Source of the DNA: Acanthacorydalis orientalis
Lineage: Eukaryota > Arthropoda > Insecta > Megaloptera > Corydalidae
Direction: 5' to 3'
DNA length: 64,000 bases
Assembly (NCBI GenBank): GCA_034766995.1
Contig: CM068314.1
Coordinates: 33,750,208-33,814,207 of the forward strand
A model generated the notes under the pieces. That model made no database searches and was not told where the DNA came from. It worked only from the letters and a program-made list of their open reading frames with translations. This document shows positions 49,254 to 61,364 of the stretch, piece after piece. A program made the translations under genes and the position numbers. The stretch's first letter is position 1; every line of letters starts with the position of its first letter.

Positions 49254-50198
49254 AGCATATATAAAATTATTTAAATTATAATATATATTTACCAGTTACT
49301 AATATTGTATAATTTATTAATTTTGCATTAATTGTTATTAATTTGTAGCGCCATTTTTAGTATTGAAAGTAATAATGGATTAAGAGTTACTTATCTAATA
49401 GTGTATCTGTATTTCAATTTGTAAAACAACTCTTTAATAGTTACTTTAATTAATCGTTTCAAATTGTTCATTTTTGACCGGTTTTGACGCCTACATTATT
49501 TTTAAAATGTAAGTATTTTTTGTTCGCCCAGTGTTGCATATATTTACAAAATATAAGTTTTCTAATTATGATATTCATCTAAAATTTATTACTTTCATAT
49601 ATAGATAATAAATAAAAATTTTAACCAACAAAAGTAAACATTATTAACTCCGTAAATAATGAGTAATAGTTTTCAACTTACTTAATGGCGAACGATTATG
49701 AACAAAATTTAAATAAAAGAAATTAGATAAATATAAATGTCTAACATTTTAGGAAATATGTTTGAATAGCGCTAATTTTTTAATTAAAAATAAGATTTAT
49801 TTAATAATTTATTTAAAAAGATAAGTAATCGAAAGTAGGGAAATATTTATAAAAAGATAGTATGAAAATAATAATGCGAAAGTATGAGTTTTATTCCCTT
49901 TAAATCTGAAAAATGCCAGTATTTTTTTCGTTTTAAGTATTTACAGGTATTCAGAGTTCTGTTTATTTTCAGTTAAAAACATTAGAAAATATTTATATAA
50001 TCTAATAAATATATGACACTAGTTTTTAAGAGAAATATATATGTATAAAAAAACATACCGAATTGGAAGTCTTTTTATCTAAATTAAATAATATTATATC
50101 TTTGAAGTCTCTATTATTCCAGACAAAAATATGATGTTTCAATTATCTATTACATACAAATTTAGACTTATTGACACAAACTTATTTATTAACACATA

Positions 50199-50248
<50 letters not shown>

Positions 50249-50264
50249 AAGAAAGAGAGAGAGA
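50199..50264. repeat. Compound (TA)n(GA)n microsatellite
   Basis: About 22 TA units then CGAAAGAAAGAGAGAGAGAG. Confidence 0.95.
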
Positions 50265-50379
50265 GCACGCGAAATGTATATGTGTAAACGTAAATGATAT
50301 TGTAATGTAAAATGCATTTATTCATATAAAATTCTGTTGATTAATGTAAATGAATGAATTTGATTCGTTCTATATTGTT

Positions 50380-50620
50380 ATATGTCAGTGCACTGAAAAG
50401 AGATGAGGTGCAATAACGCAAAATCAACGAACTGCAGCGTATAATGATTTGGAAGTCTGAACGAAGTGTAAGCTAACCACATTCTCATGCAAATCTTGTA
50501 AGCCTGCAAGCGATATACGCTTTGGTTGGAAGCTGATTTTGCTTTGGTTTCCTCGCCGAACCAGAGTGTAAAATCATATACGTTCAGTACAGGTTTTGTG
50601 CGATGTGCATATAAAATTGA
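50380..50620. other. Complex island containing a POU octamer
   Basis: ATGCAAAT (the octamer bound by POU-homeodomain proteins) occurs at 50487-50494 within ATTCTCATGCAAATCTTG. Both strands have frames of over 80 codons (minus VYDFTLWFGEETKAKS; plus MEADFALVSSPNQSVKS). No splice pair frames either. Regulatory element is more likely than exon. Confidence 0.3.
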
Positions 50621-51756
50621 ATTCATTATATCAACAGATAAAATACAGAAGTGTCAAAAAATAACTGAAACATATAAATTTAATGAATATAATTTGTGGC
50701 TAAATCGTGTTCTTAACATCTTTAATATGTTTTTGAGTATAGATACCAATTATTATTATATATCTTTTATGTATTATCAAAATATAATCATAACAGGTAC
50801 CAAAACATATAGTTAGTAATAAGATTAATCCAGTTTTTAATAAATTTTTATGTCATTTTCAAATTTATTTAATAATTATATGTTAGATATTGCAAATAAT
50901 TATTAAATTAATAAAGTCTATCAAAAAGATCGAACTAGTTTATAGTTTATTATACTAGTTTTATTTAAATAAAAACTTGTCTTATATATTCATATATAAA
51001 ACAAATTATTTAAATAAAATGTTCTAATAAAACTATTTTTTCGATGAACAAAACGATTTTTTATCACTTGTATAAGTATATGTAATAAAAGACGATTAGA
51101 AATAATGACAATATAAATTAAAGGATTATCAAAAATTGACATTATAGAATTTCACTCATATACACAATATTTTATTTTATTGATAAGAGTCAGTGTATAG
51201 AAGAATACGTAACATACAACCGAAGATGAACATACTGCATCAGCACAAAAACAATAATTATTCTTGAGTGTAAAATCCCTAATCTTAAGATCCTTCTCTC
51301 AAGCTAATGCTTTATTTATGAGATTATAGTTATTGATATTTTCTTGTTTTCACTAAGAGCTAGGAGGAAAATGAAAATTCTACAGAATAAATTATAATAT
51401 CATTATATATGTATATCCAAATCAGGATTCATTTAAAAGGTCCATGCATATGTGAAGACATACATACACATATATGTATATATATATATATATTTTACTA
51501 TATCTATACATAAGTATATAAAGATATGATAAAATAGTGTACAGTATATCTAAATATGACATTATATTAAAAATTAATAATTAATATTCATGAATATAAA
51601 AAATATGTATCTAAAATATCTTTTTGGTATTATATGTTTCAAGAAAAATACTTATATACTATTTTTTGAAATAATTTATTTGTTTTGTATTATTTATACA
51701 AATATATTTGGATATCATTTGAAACAAATATTTAAATAAAATTTTTCAGCCATACG

Positions 51757-51759
51757 TAT

Positions 51760-51794
<35 letters not shown>

Positions 51795-51795
51795 C
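51757..51795. repeat. (CA)n(TA)n microsatellite
   Basis: Nine CA units followed by eight TA units. Confidence 0.9.
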
Positions 51796-51849
51796 ACGAA
51801 TATACGTGCGCGTATTGTAGAAGATTGCAAATCTTATTTCTATCACATA

Positions 51850-52290
51850 CAAATAAAGATGATCTGAAGAAATACGTAAAACATCCGCGAACATAGCCGA
51901 ACTTTCAAAATTAAATCATTCACATTTATCGGAGTCTCATCACGGATTCGTAAATGGACGAAATGAGAAAACTTTGACGAAATCCGTTTTGAAGAAGGAG
52001 AACACATCGAAACGGATTTATTTGCTCATAGGGCTCTCTTTTAAGTCGAGGCGTCGTTGTGCAAAGCGTTAATAAATCAATTCTTGGATACATGTAAACA
52101 GGGAAAATGTTTCAATCAGAGCAGTGAAATAGCAGCAAGCGTTCAGATCATTGGATCTGTGGCCTTTTGGGAGAGCGTCCCCATCCTATTTTCATTCACT
52201 TAACTAAACCCAATTTAGCGAACCTGATTTAATTTGCAATGCTTTCGCGCTTATAGTGCAAGTCTGTATAACGGATAAAATTCGTATACT
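51850..52290. other. 440-base complex island: candidate conserved element
   Basis: Long non-repetitive block with TCATCACGGATTCGTAAATG, TTTAAGTCGAGGCGTCGTTG, CATTGGATCTGTGGCCTTTT and GGGAGAGCGTCCCCATCC. One + frame is open for 52 codons (KQGKCFNQSSEIAASVQ, VAFWESVPILFSF) up to a TAA. No acceptor or donor fits. Its size and complexity make it one of the strongest conserved-element candidates here. Confidence 0.35.
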
Positions 52291-52372
52291 CGTAATAAAT
52301 CCTGAAAACAGTGTCAAAATGACTTCGAGCACGTTTTATTTACAAAATTAATTATATGTACTTGCATCTATA

Positions 52373-52375
<3 letters not shown>

Positions 52376-52415
<40 letters not shown>

Positions 52416-52437
52416 ATATATATATATATATATATAC
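52376..52437. repeat. (TA)n microsatellite with TATG step
   Basis: Two TA arrays around TGTATGTA. Confidence 0.95.
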
Positions 52438-52932
52438 ATTCATTCATGTGTAGCTATATTGATTTTTTCTACGTATCCAAACAATTAATTTCGTTTTAGA
52501 ATATGTTATTGCCTCCGTTTAAGTCAATGAATAATCAGAAAAATATATATATATAATAAAAATATATTTTGTCTTTGATTGTAATTACTTTACACAAAAA
52601 AAATAAGTATGTTTATTTTTCTATTCTATATTGAATGTTTTAGGTAAAACCAATGTGGAGGCAGCAATTTCTTTTTAAATTTTTACTCTATAATATTAGT
52701 AAATAAATATTTGCTTCGTATTTTCTAAAGACCAACAATACATTGATAATTACTAAACGTAAAAAATGAGTCTTATAGTTGGTTCAAAATATTTGATTTA
52801 CAAATATTATCAGGAAAGTGATAATTGAAGTGTTAAAAACTATACTTTTATAATGAATGATATGTATACTTTACACTTTTTTTTATTTAAAATACCCATT
52901 TGTCATTAATTTAAAATAGTTTTTTATTTAAT

Positions 52933-52985
52933 ATGTTATATATATATATATGTGTTTATATATATATATATATATATATTAATAG

Positions 52986-53027
<42 letters not shown>
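52933..53027. repeat. (TA)n microsatellite cluster
   Basis: Three TA arrays separated by TGTGTTTA and TTAATAGTTTCA. Confidence 0.95.
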
Positions 53028-53031
<4 letters not shown>

Positions 53032-53121
53032 GAAATTATCTACAAAAAACTTTATAAAACAACTTGTTCCAAAAATAATTTATCTCAGAGAATGTTTATA
53101 AAGACATGTCAACATATATAC

Positions 53122-53124
<3 letters not shown>

Positions 53125-53152
<28 letters not shown>
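53125..53152. repeat. (TA)n microsatellite
   Basis: About 14 units. Confidence 0.85.
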
Positions 53153-53244
53153 CCATGACGTCGACTTACTTATTTCAGATGTGGCTTCTATGACACCCAA
53201 ATATGTTTATTGTTTCATTCGGTTACATGTATATGCTTATAATT

Positions 53245-53287
53245 GACAAGTGGGCGAGCACATCGAGCAGCGGGCGAAGCTCCCTAG
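53245..53287 (-). repeat. Short GC-rich dispersed repeat, copy 2
   Basis: Minus strand reads CTAGGGAGCTTCGCCCGCTG then CTCGATGTGCTCGCCCACTT. It matches the layout of the unit at 42817, CTAGGG followed by a G-C-T-x-C-G-C-C core and a CTCG. It directly borders a (TA)n(TG)n tract. Confidence 0.5.
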
Positions 53288-53288
53288 T

Positions 53289-53291
53289 ATG

Positions 53292-53336
<45 letters not shown>

Positions 53337-53352
53337 ATGTGTATGTGTGTGA

Positions 53353-53387
<35 letters not shown>
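53289..53387. repeat. Compound (TA)n(TG)n(TA)n microsatellite
   Basis: A TG-rich centre is flanked by TA arrays on both sides; the short GC-rich repeat ends at its left edge. Confidence 0.95.
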
Positions 53388-53393
<6 letters not shown>

Positions 53394-53972
53394 TTGTGTA
53401 AACAAGTACTGAAGATTAGCTTCTTGACAATAATATTTTTAGAATTCAGCACATTGAATGCAAATAAGAAAAAAAATGTATAAATTACATTGTACTTTTA
53501 CTGGATTCTGAACATAATTATAAAAACATATTAAATTTAATTTCAACTAGATTTGTATTATTAGAGTTGTTTGCTTAACTGAATTAAACTTTTTTAATTT
53601 AATTTTTCAATTCTATTGCAAACTGTATATTTCTAAGAATGTTTGAGAACAGAGTCTATTATTTGAATTAAATTTTGATATAATATTTAAAATAGTTCAA
53701 AAATCATCATTGTAAGTTCAAAGAGTGAGCAAATGATATAAGATAAATCTCAAATACATCTTAAATTTACATACATTTAGTGCTTTTTTTAATTTTTCAT
53801 CTATTTATTTGTCACTGTAAGTGCTCTAAGTTTAGGGGCTGTGATTTATTGATTATTTAGAGTTTTAAATTATTTACAGAAATCATTCTGTTATTGAGAA
53901 TACAAGTCTGCATATGAAATCCAGTAAATGGGATAAACAACTTCAATTTCTAGTATTTATTTATGGTTTTAA

Positions 53973-53975
<3 letters not shown>

Positions 53976-54030
<55 letters not shown>
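53976..54030. repeat. (TA)n microsatellite
   Basis: About 27 units. Confidence 0.95.
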
Positions 54031-54033
<3 letters not shown>

Positions 54034-54161
54034 GAACACATATATAATGTTACTATTTAGATGTTCTTTCATACTTGTAAAATGTATCTCGATATTAATA
54101 TCTCAATAATCTTTCCTTTTTCGTTTTCTATCGCTCAATTTTCGTTCCATATTTATTTTTA

Positions 54162-54162
<1 letters not shown>

Positions 54163-54207
<45 letters not shown>
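54163..54207. repeat. (TA)n microsatellite
   Basis: About 22 units. Confidence 0.95.
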
Positions 54208-54210
<3 letters not shown>

Positions 54211-54244
54211 TCAAATATACTTGCTTTTAAAACATGCGGTGTGT

Positions 54245-54435
54245 AAACTGAAAACCTGTGGATGATGAAGCGCCAATGATTATTTTTCTTTCATCATGTC
54301 GCGGATGCAAAGGAAACTAAGGGGAAATAAAGGAAAGTGTACCGGAATAACAACTCAGTGCTCTTTACTATCGTCCTACCCTTCATCGTTATGAGGGTGA
54401 ATATGCGGGTTTCAAACGTTGTCTCTATATATTTT
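54245..54435. other. Complex island
   Basis: GTGGATGATGAAGCGCCAAT, CATCATGTCGCGGATGC and TTCATCGTTATGAGGGTGAA. AT microsatellites abut its left side. No coding frame recognised. Confidence 0.3.
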
Positions 54436-54954
54436 TGTGATCGCTCATAAAATAACAAGTGATGATATTTTTTATTAACAGTTTCATCGCGTTTTTGAAT
54501 TCTCTATGATTATTTTCTATTTTGTACTATACTTCAAAGACAAAAAAATAGTAGTTCGTATTACAATTTACAATAATTTTTTTTACACTTCTTATGATAG
54601 TATTTTAAAATTCACGGAATATCATTTTAAAAATGTATTCTCAAATTAATTTCCATAATTTCATTTCCGAGAATAGTTTGAAGAATACTTTTAATTAGTT
54701 CTTCGTATTTATTGATTTAGATTCAGGCTTTTCTTTACAAATTATCCAAAACGTCCAAAATTATCTTAAGGTTTTTTAATTATGAAAGTATATACAATTA
54801 TTTTTATTGGAAACAAATTGTATGTTATACATTTTGTCTACAAATTATACCTACATTATCAATGCTTTTCTGAGAATTAGTTTACGCAAAACAAGTTATT
54901 AAATCTTGATGAGATGAAAAATTATAGCGTGGATTCATTCAATGTTGTACATCA

Positions 54955-55115
54955 CTCACCGCCCTAAACCACACATCAAGGCACATCGACGCTTGATTTG
55001 ATGCTAACATACAAGCCGCCCTGGTTGTTGCTTTATAATCATTGCCGACGACGTCAGACGTTGAAAGTAGAATGAGGGTGGCTCCGCTTTCACTACCTAC
55101 TTACTTGGATTTCAA
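54955..55115. other. GC-rich island
   Basis: CACCGCCCTAAACCACACAT, CAAGCCGCCCTGGTTGTTGC and GCCGACGACGTCAGACGTTG give about 50% GC over 150 bases. A CRE-like GACGTCA is present. No frame is framed by splice sites. Candidate regulatory element. Confidence 0.3.
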
Positions 55116-55177
55116 CTATGTTGTATTCTTCGTTTTATCAAAAATGATTCCTGCAATACTAGAAATATTGTATACAC

Positions 55178-55180
<3 letters not shown>

Positions 55181-55254
<74 letters not shown>
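55181..55254. repeat. (TA)n microsatellite
   Basis: About 37 uninterrupted units. Confidence 0.95.
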
Positions 55255-55260
<6 letters not shown>

Positions 55261-55362
55261 ATGAAAATATAAATTATAAAATGAAATATCAACTAATCTG
55301 AAGTATCTTATTTAAAAATATATAAAAATAGAAATATTTTTTGCGTTTTTATATTCACAGAC

Positions 55363-55366
<4 letters not shown>

Positions 55367-55418
<52 letters not shown>
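55367..55418. repeat. (TA)n microsatellite
   Basis: About 26 units. Confidence 0.95.
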
Positions 55419-56172
55419 CCATAATCTGAAATTTTAGTTCAATATTTACCATGTAATTGATTATTTTTTATTTACTTTCGGAACTTTTTTTAATGAAATT
55501 TTTTTGACAGCTCAGGATAATTAATGTCGACAATATATTCAAATACTCTAGCCTAATTTTGAAATTTAGTAAAAAAAAGTACTATTAAAGGTCTAAAGTG
55601 AATTTATTATTATTTTTTGTATTTAGTCAATTTTATTTTTTAAGATATAGATTTGATGAAAACAGTAAAATATTAAAAATACTATAATTTTCAATTTAAT
55701 ATTTGAAGTTTTAAGTAACTGATACATAAACAAAAAGTTACAAAAATGTATAATTTTTTTTTTAAATTTTGATATTTTTGATTTGAGGTTTACACTAACT
55801 ATATTTTTTGTTGATTTCATTATAGCACTATGTAACATAGTGATAATTAATTAAAATTTGTTGAGATACTACAGATTTAAACAATTTTATAATTGGCAAC
55901 AAGTTGTATTTAAATATCTATAAGTTGTACTCTACAAACTCATGAATTACTTGAATAGAATATAATAGTTTTTAAAATCGATTTATTTCCTTGAATGTTT
56001 GGAATAAGAATGATCTTTTTTCCATTTTTTTTATTTTCTGATTATTTTTTTATCAAATATGTATTTCTACAATTTAATTGTTCATATTTCCATTGAAAAT
56101 TATCTTTGCAATTAATATTTGTAAGTATATTTTATTAGTTTCAATTGTTAACGAAAACTAAATTCTACTCAT

Positions 56173-56197
56173 TATATATATATATATATATATATAA
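56173..56197. repeat. (TA)n microsatellite
   Basis: About 12 units. Confidence 0.85.
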
Positions 56198-56269
56198 ATC
56201 ATTTGATGTTAAATTTCAAGAAATCGGTTATTAGGTTTTAACGAAAGAGACAAGTGGTCGAGTAAAGTT

Positions 56270-56326
56270 TCTAATATTTTTATAAAATCGATTCTAATAT
56301 TTCTAATATTTTTTATATAAACGATT
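56270..56326. repeat. Imperfect tandem duplication
   Basis: TCTAATATTTTTATAAAATC followed by GATTCTAATATTTCTAATAT and TTTTTATATAAACGAT is a local imperfect tandem repeat of about 25-30 bases. It is probably slippage. Confidence 0.4.
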
Positions 56327-56824
56327 TCATTGATCCTAGGCAAATAATTTATTTTTTTAATCTGAAAAATATGAGTTTGATCCTTTCTGATTGTTAGTTA
56401 ACATGTTGTTTTTATAATACGATCTTTCTTATGATTCATAATACCAACATTTTATCGCTCATCACACTACTACTTGGCTGAAGTTTTGAAAGTTAGAACT
56501 ATCAATCAATCTTAGTGTCATTCTTGCTATGTCCATGTTCACTACACGATTTTCATCTTATAGTATACTGAACGTTGAATATTGCGTTGTAGTTAGTAAA
56601 GTTTTTTCAATGAATTCTAATAAGAAACGAGATTGTGACACTTTACGAATAATGAATATTTACGTACTTAATTAATATATTGACGTTCGGTGCAACATTA
56701 TTGATTCCCTATTTTTAGAAAACAGGACATTAATGTGTTGTTATTGGCAAATAAAATAAACTTTTTATAAATTGTATTATATTTTTATAATTTAAATTTT
56801 TATTTACAAGCAATATTTCACTGA

Positions 56825-56826
<2 letters not shown>

Positions 56827-56862
<36 letters not shown>
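56827..56862. repeat. (TA)n microsatellite
   Basis: About 18 units, immediately left of the fold-back element at 56865. Confidence 0.95.
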
Positions 56863-56864
<2 letters not shown>

Positions 56865-56865
<1 letters not shown>

Positions 56866-57047
56866 GATTCAATTTAAACTTCCACATGAAAGTATAAAAA
56901 AAATCGTGTTATTTTTTATTTAGTATTTAAGTTCAATTATATTTTAGTATAGAAATGAACTAAAATACTAAATGAAAAACAAAATGATTTTTTTTAAATT
57001 TTTGTAATTTTTTTTAATATTTCACTGTGGAAGTTTAAATTGAATCA
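56865..57047. repeat. Fold-back element: 183-base hairpin
   Basis: TGATTCAATTTAAACTTCCA at 56865 is matched on the minus strand from 57047, and the pairing continues less perfectly inward (for example TTTAGTATTTAAGTTCA against TTTAGTATTTTAGTTCA). The outer 22 bases pair perfectly; the middle is poly-A/T-rich and diverged. The left end abuts a (TA)n tract and the right is followed by CCTATATATT, so a TA target is possible. It resembles a Tc1/mariner-class fold-back MITE in layout, but no transposase supports that. Confidence 0.8.
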
Positions 57048-57443
57048 CCTATATATTAAAAATGAAGGAAAGCAGGATTAGATATTTCAATTTTTTTCTT
57101 TGAAAAGAACCTATTCAAAAACAAAAAAATGAAAACGATTCGATAATATTTTTATATATTTCAATGTCTTTCTAAAATATTCACACCTATTTCTTATTTA
57201 TTTCGTATATATATATATATAGGTACTATAATATTTTATTTATTTTTAAAGCTAATTCAAATATATAGTTTATTAAAATAATTTGCAATGTTTGTATGCT
57301 CTCTAAACATTTGGCCGGTTTTTTGAACAATTATAATTCATTTATGAAGAATTTAAATAATTTCTAGAAGTTGTTATATAATATTTTAAGTACAGTACAT
57401 ATTTTTACACTCAAATGTTAAGAGTAAATTTACATTAATTTAA

Positions 57444-57573
57444 CAAAACTGCGTCAGTGTTCAAAGAATAATTGACATTTCTTAGATGTTACTATACTAG
57501 CAACAGCTCTTAGTTTAATTTACACCGACAATATTTGAGAAGTGTAGTGAATTCTTTGAACGCTGTTGCGGTT
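57444..57573. mobile_element. 130-base TTAA-bounded inverted-repeat element
   Basis: TTAA at 57440-57443 and 57574-57577 flank ends that are inverted repeats. The left reads AAAACTGCGTCAGTGTTC and the right, on the minus strand, AAAACCGCAACAGCGTTC, each followed by AAAGAAT. That gives about 25 paired positions with five or so mismatches. The TTAA sites again suggest piggyBac-type mobilisation, but the ends differ from the other TTAA elements here, so it is a separate family. No coding content. Confidence 0.6.
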
Positions 57574-58235
57574 TTAACATAACCACCGTTTTATTAATTC
57601 AGAGTGAATCTTTCTTTGTAGTTAGTGACTTCCTATAATTTTCCCTTTCTGTTATTTAAATTGTTCAAATAAATGTAATTTAATATAAAGTAAAATACGT
57701 ATAATAAAGAAAATCTGATTACAAAAGTTTACATTGATCTTAAGCGTTCTGTAATTACTTGTAATGATAATATAGTATAAAGCATGAAAAAATTAATAAA
57801 AATGATCAAATAAGTGACCAGTTCAACATTAATTTATTATTTATAAATATTTCTAATTATTTTTTTCATAGTAAAACATAAGAAATCTTAAACTTGAAGT
57901 TCTTCTAAGCAACTTTTTAAAAAATTAAACTATAATACTGTAATTGTCACATTATAAGATACAAGGCTGTGTATTTTTAAAATTGCTTAATAGATATGTT
58001 TATAAAAGTATATATTGCACCATAGTTGTACAACAAGTAAAATATTTCTTTAAATATCATAATTTATATGATATACAAATTTGTGACTACTTAAACTGAA
58101 AAGGTTAATATAACGTTCTGTAAAAAAATTGTATTCTTTTCAAATCATTGTTATTCATCTTCAAAACTTCATTACTATTAATGATAAATTTAAATAAAAT
58201 AGGTTTTTTAACATATATGCATATAAATATATATA

Positions 58236-58345
58236 TATATTATCTGAAATATCTAATGTTAGATGAATTTATAATCTATTTGTTACACATTTTATTTTCA
58301 AATTTCGTTTAAATAATATATACATACATACATACACACACGCAC

Positions 58346-58383
<38 letters not shown>

Positions 58384-58483
58384 GTATATATTATTTAATG
58401 AAAATTTAAAAATAAAATATAAACTTAAATAAGTAATAAATAGACTATAAATTCATTTAACATTATATATTTCAGATAATATA
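58236..58483. repeat. Fold-back element: 248-base near-perfect hairpin
   Basis: The two halves are inverted copies. ATTATCTGAAATATCTAATG at 58239 matches ATTATCTGAAATATATAATG on the minus strand from 58480. The match continues through GAATTTATAATCTATTT, TTTTATTTTCAAATTT and AATAATATATACATACATAC with few differences and one small length change. Each arm is about 100-110 bases. The apex is a microsatellite (TACA)n(CA)n(TA)n(TGTA)n, itself symmetric. There is no coding capacity. A transcript of either strand could fold into one long duplex. Confidence 0.85.
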
Positions 58484-58778
58484 ATTAAAATATTTTATGA
58501 TCGAATTAACATATAATAAATACATTTATTATTATTCTATAATATTTTATGAACAGAACGTTATTCAAATATTCTTTTTAATTGAACGTACATAAAATGA
58601 GAAAAATATAAAGAATAAATTTAATGACATTAATATATAATCTCAAGTGAAATACAGTAAAAGTTTGTAGTTAAAATAAAAGAATCAATATAAATATCTA
58701 CTCTCATGAAATTACTACATAAAAATTGAAACTATTTTGCATTAGTTAAGTGTTATTAAATATATTTATTTTTTTATA

Positions 58779-58780
<2 letters not shown>

Positions 58781-58824
<44 letters not shown>

Positions 58825-58825
58825 C
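58781..58825. repeat. (TA)n(TATG)n microsatellite
   Basis: About 17 TA units then TATGTATGCATG. Confidence 0.9.
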
Positions 58826-59120
58826 ATGTCTTTACATTTTTCTTTAATATTTCTATTAATATTTCAAAAAAAATTAATATACAGAAACTAATAATTTTTA
58901 TAACTTTGTTGTCTAAATGTTGAATTATTTAGAAAAAATCTATTTTTTGAAGGAAAGAATGTGAATTAATTTCATATAGTTCTGTAGGAAATATAAAATA
59001 AAAAAAATGTATTTCTCATATAAAAATAGTTTTTAGCAGACGTCAACCTTTTTGCTCTAATTTGGTAATCTGAAAAATCGACGACATTTTTCTCCTTAGC
59101 TTTTCTCGAGAATAAAAAGT

Positions 59121-59156
59121 CTTCGTAGGCAAAGTAGACAACGCTGGCGAAGCACC
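59121..59156 (-). repeat. Short GC-rich dispersed repeat, weak copy 3
   Basis: Minus strand AAAGGGTGCTTCGCCAGCG resembles the core of the units at 42817 and 53245 (GGG-x-GCTTCGCC-x-GC). The CTAG start is missing, so membership is uncertain. Confidence 0.3.
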
Positions 59157-59254
59157 CTTTTTTATTATAATATTTCTTTTAAGAATTTATGTTGTTTGAA
59201 CGAACGTTACTATATTCTAAAATAAAATCCGATTTGATAATAAAATTCTGTCTG

Positions 59255-59256
<2 letters not shown>

Positions 59257-59302
<46 letters not shown>
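59257..59302. repeat. (TA)n microsatellite
   Basis: About 23 units. Confidence 0.95.
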
Positions 59303-59307
<5 letters not shown>

Positions 59308-59867
59308 CATGGTTTATAAAAAATAGCATTATGTAAATTATTTTTTCTATAAAAACAAAATAATTAGAACAATTTGTTCTATACTTTTTGTATACTTTTG
59401 TATTTTTAAAAGTTTGTATACATTTTTGTTGTGTTTATATATTGTATATTGCATTATTTTATAATTAATTTAATTCAGATATTATATAATTCCAAATAAT
59501 TCCCATTTTATTTAAAAAAATATTGTTTATATTTTAAACTCATATGAATGTATATATGTATATATATATATACACATAGGTGTGTGTGTCTTTATGTGTG
59601 TTTGTTTTACTAAAAGTAGTGACGAATTAAATAATATAGTATTTTATACTAAAATATTAAAATTTGAAAATCTATTTTTATAAAGTCTTTTCTTAATTGT
59701 TTTGGCAAACTTATCATTATTTTTTAGAGAAAAACAATTGAAAATTTGATTAAATCTGTTAGTTTTCATTTTTTATATTTAGATATAGTGTTAAACATTA
59801 AATTAGCATTGTATGAAATAAGTTGGGATATTAAATTTTTATCTAAATTATTATATATATTTTAAAA

Positions 59868-59895
59868 CATACATACATATATATATATATATATG

Positions 59896-59947
<52 letters not shown>
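59868..59947. repeat. Compound (TACA)n(TA)n microsatellite
   Basis: TACATACATA, TA array, TATGTATGTA and a longer TA array. Confidence 0.95.
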
Positions 59948-59948
<1 letters not shown>

Positions 59949-59949
59949 T

Positions 59950-61020
59950 TATATATATTACGAGTTTGTTGAGAACAGGATAATTAAAGTTAATTTTATT
60001 AAATATATCAATTAAGAATATGAAGAAAAAAGTTCGTTAATATTATGCAGTACAGAAATTATTTTCCGTCAGATGTTTTTATCGATTTTCATCAGTTTAG
60101 TAATGTGCTATTTTTCAATCAGTTTTGCTTTTTCAGGAATATAAATACTATGTTCCTAAAATAAGGAAATAAAAATATATAGCGCAGTTCTCTGAGAAAA
60201 CATAATAGGAAATTACATTAAATATAAATTATTGTTATGAACATTTCAAAGGAATAAAGTCATTTATAAAAAAAGTGTATCCAGAAAAATGAAATAATCA
60301 AATACTATAATTTTAAAGTTTAAAATCTATTAGGGTTTATAAGTAAATAACATAATAGTAAATGTTTACTATTCATTTGAATGTAAAATCGCTAGACTAT
60401 TATCAAAAATTATTCGCAAAAGTTAAATGCAAGTTAGCGTTAGACTAACAAAATATTAGTCTTTATAGTCTTTAATGGGAGAACATTGTATTTTTGGAAA
60501 ACGTGTTACAATGCCATTTCATACTATTTTTGAACATAGAAACTCTCTATACACTTTTGTGCACTCATGTCAGGAACATTCATTTTTAATATATATAAAA
60601 ATTCTTCAATTGCTTTCAGAAAATAAGAGAGGCAACAATTTTGTCTCTCAAGATCCCCTTTTTGACACTGAGTCCATTCATTTGAGAGTACATTAAATAA
60701 AAATAAAATGCTACAATACGGGTTTAAATAAAGGAAATAATATGTACAAAAGGGTATACAAAAGAGACAAATGAAGGAAATTGTTCATTGTTCAAAATTT
60801 ACATTTATAAGTTGTGGAATATTATTGTATTTTTTTCTAATAATATTACTTATTTTTATTGTTTAATAGATATGATTATATTTGATCTTTTGAATTAAAA
60901 AAAAATATTTTATATAATTGTATATTATTATTATTAATATTGTTAGTAAATAACCACAGTATAAAACCATTATTTCTCTAAAAACAATCAGGTTAATGGA
61001 TATGCAGACTTCTTCTAGTA
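59950..61020. other. AT-rich sequence with an unsupported + frame
   Basis: The 73-codon frame at 60475-60696 (MGEHCIFGKRVTMPFHTIF) has some complexity but lies in low-GC sequence with no splice sites or recognised domain. Confidence 0.45.
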
Positions 61021-61025
61021 AGTTC

Positions 61026-61082
61026 TATATATATATATATATATATATATATTTACATGTATGTATATAGAGAGAGAAAGAG
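61026..61082. repeat. (TA)n and (GA)n microsatellite
   Basis: About 13 TA units, a TTACATGTATG step, then AGAGAGAGAAAGAGA. Confidence 0.9.
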
Positions 61083-61364
61083 ATTTGCCTAATTAAAAAA
61101 GAATATATCATAAAAAATATTTTACGAAATTTTCTGTTATAATTCATATTTGGTGCAAACAAATCTTCGGTTTATTAATTATATTTTTATATGGAAATAA
61201 GAAAATATTTTTCTAGAATAAATATTTCCAAGCGAAAAATATAATTCTAGTTTTAAATACTAAAAAATGTGCAATTCCTTATGTATCCTCACAATAGTTT
61301 ATTTATAAAAAAATGTATTCATATATAATTTTGTCCCTGTGTTCATATCAATCATTGTAAATAA

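Noticed and set aside
54061..54246. 61-codon + frame beginning MFFHTCKMYLDINISIIFPF
   Set aside because: It passes through a (TA)n tract and has background composition. The hydrophobic start is typical of T-rich codons.
60475..60696. 73-codon + frame
   Set aside because: Some complexity but no splice sites or domain and low GC.
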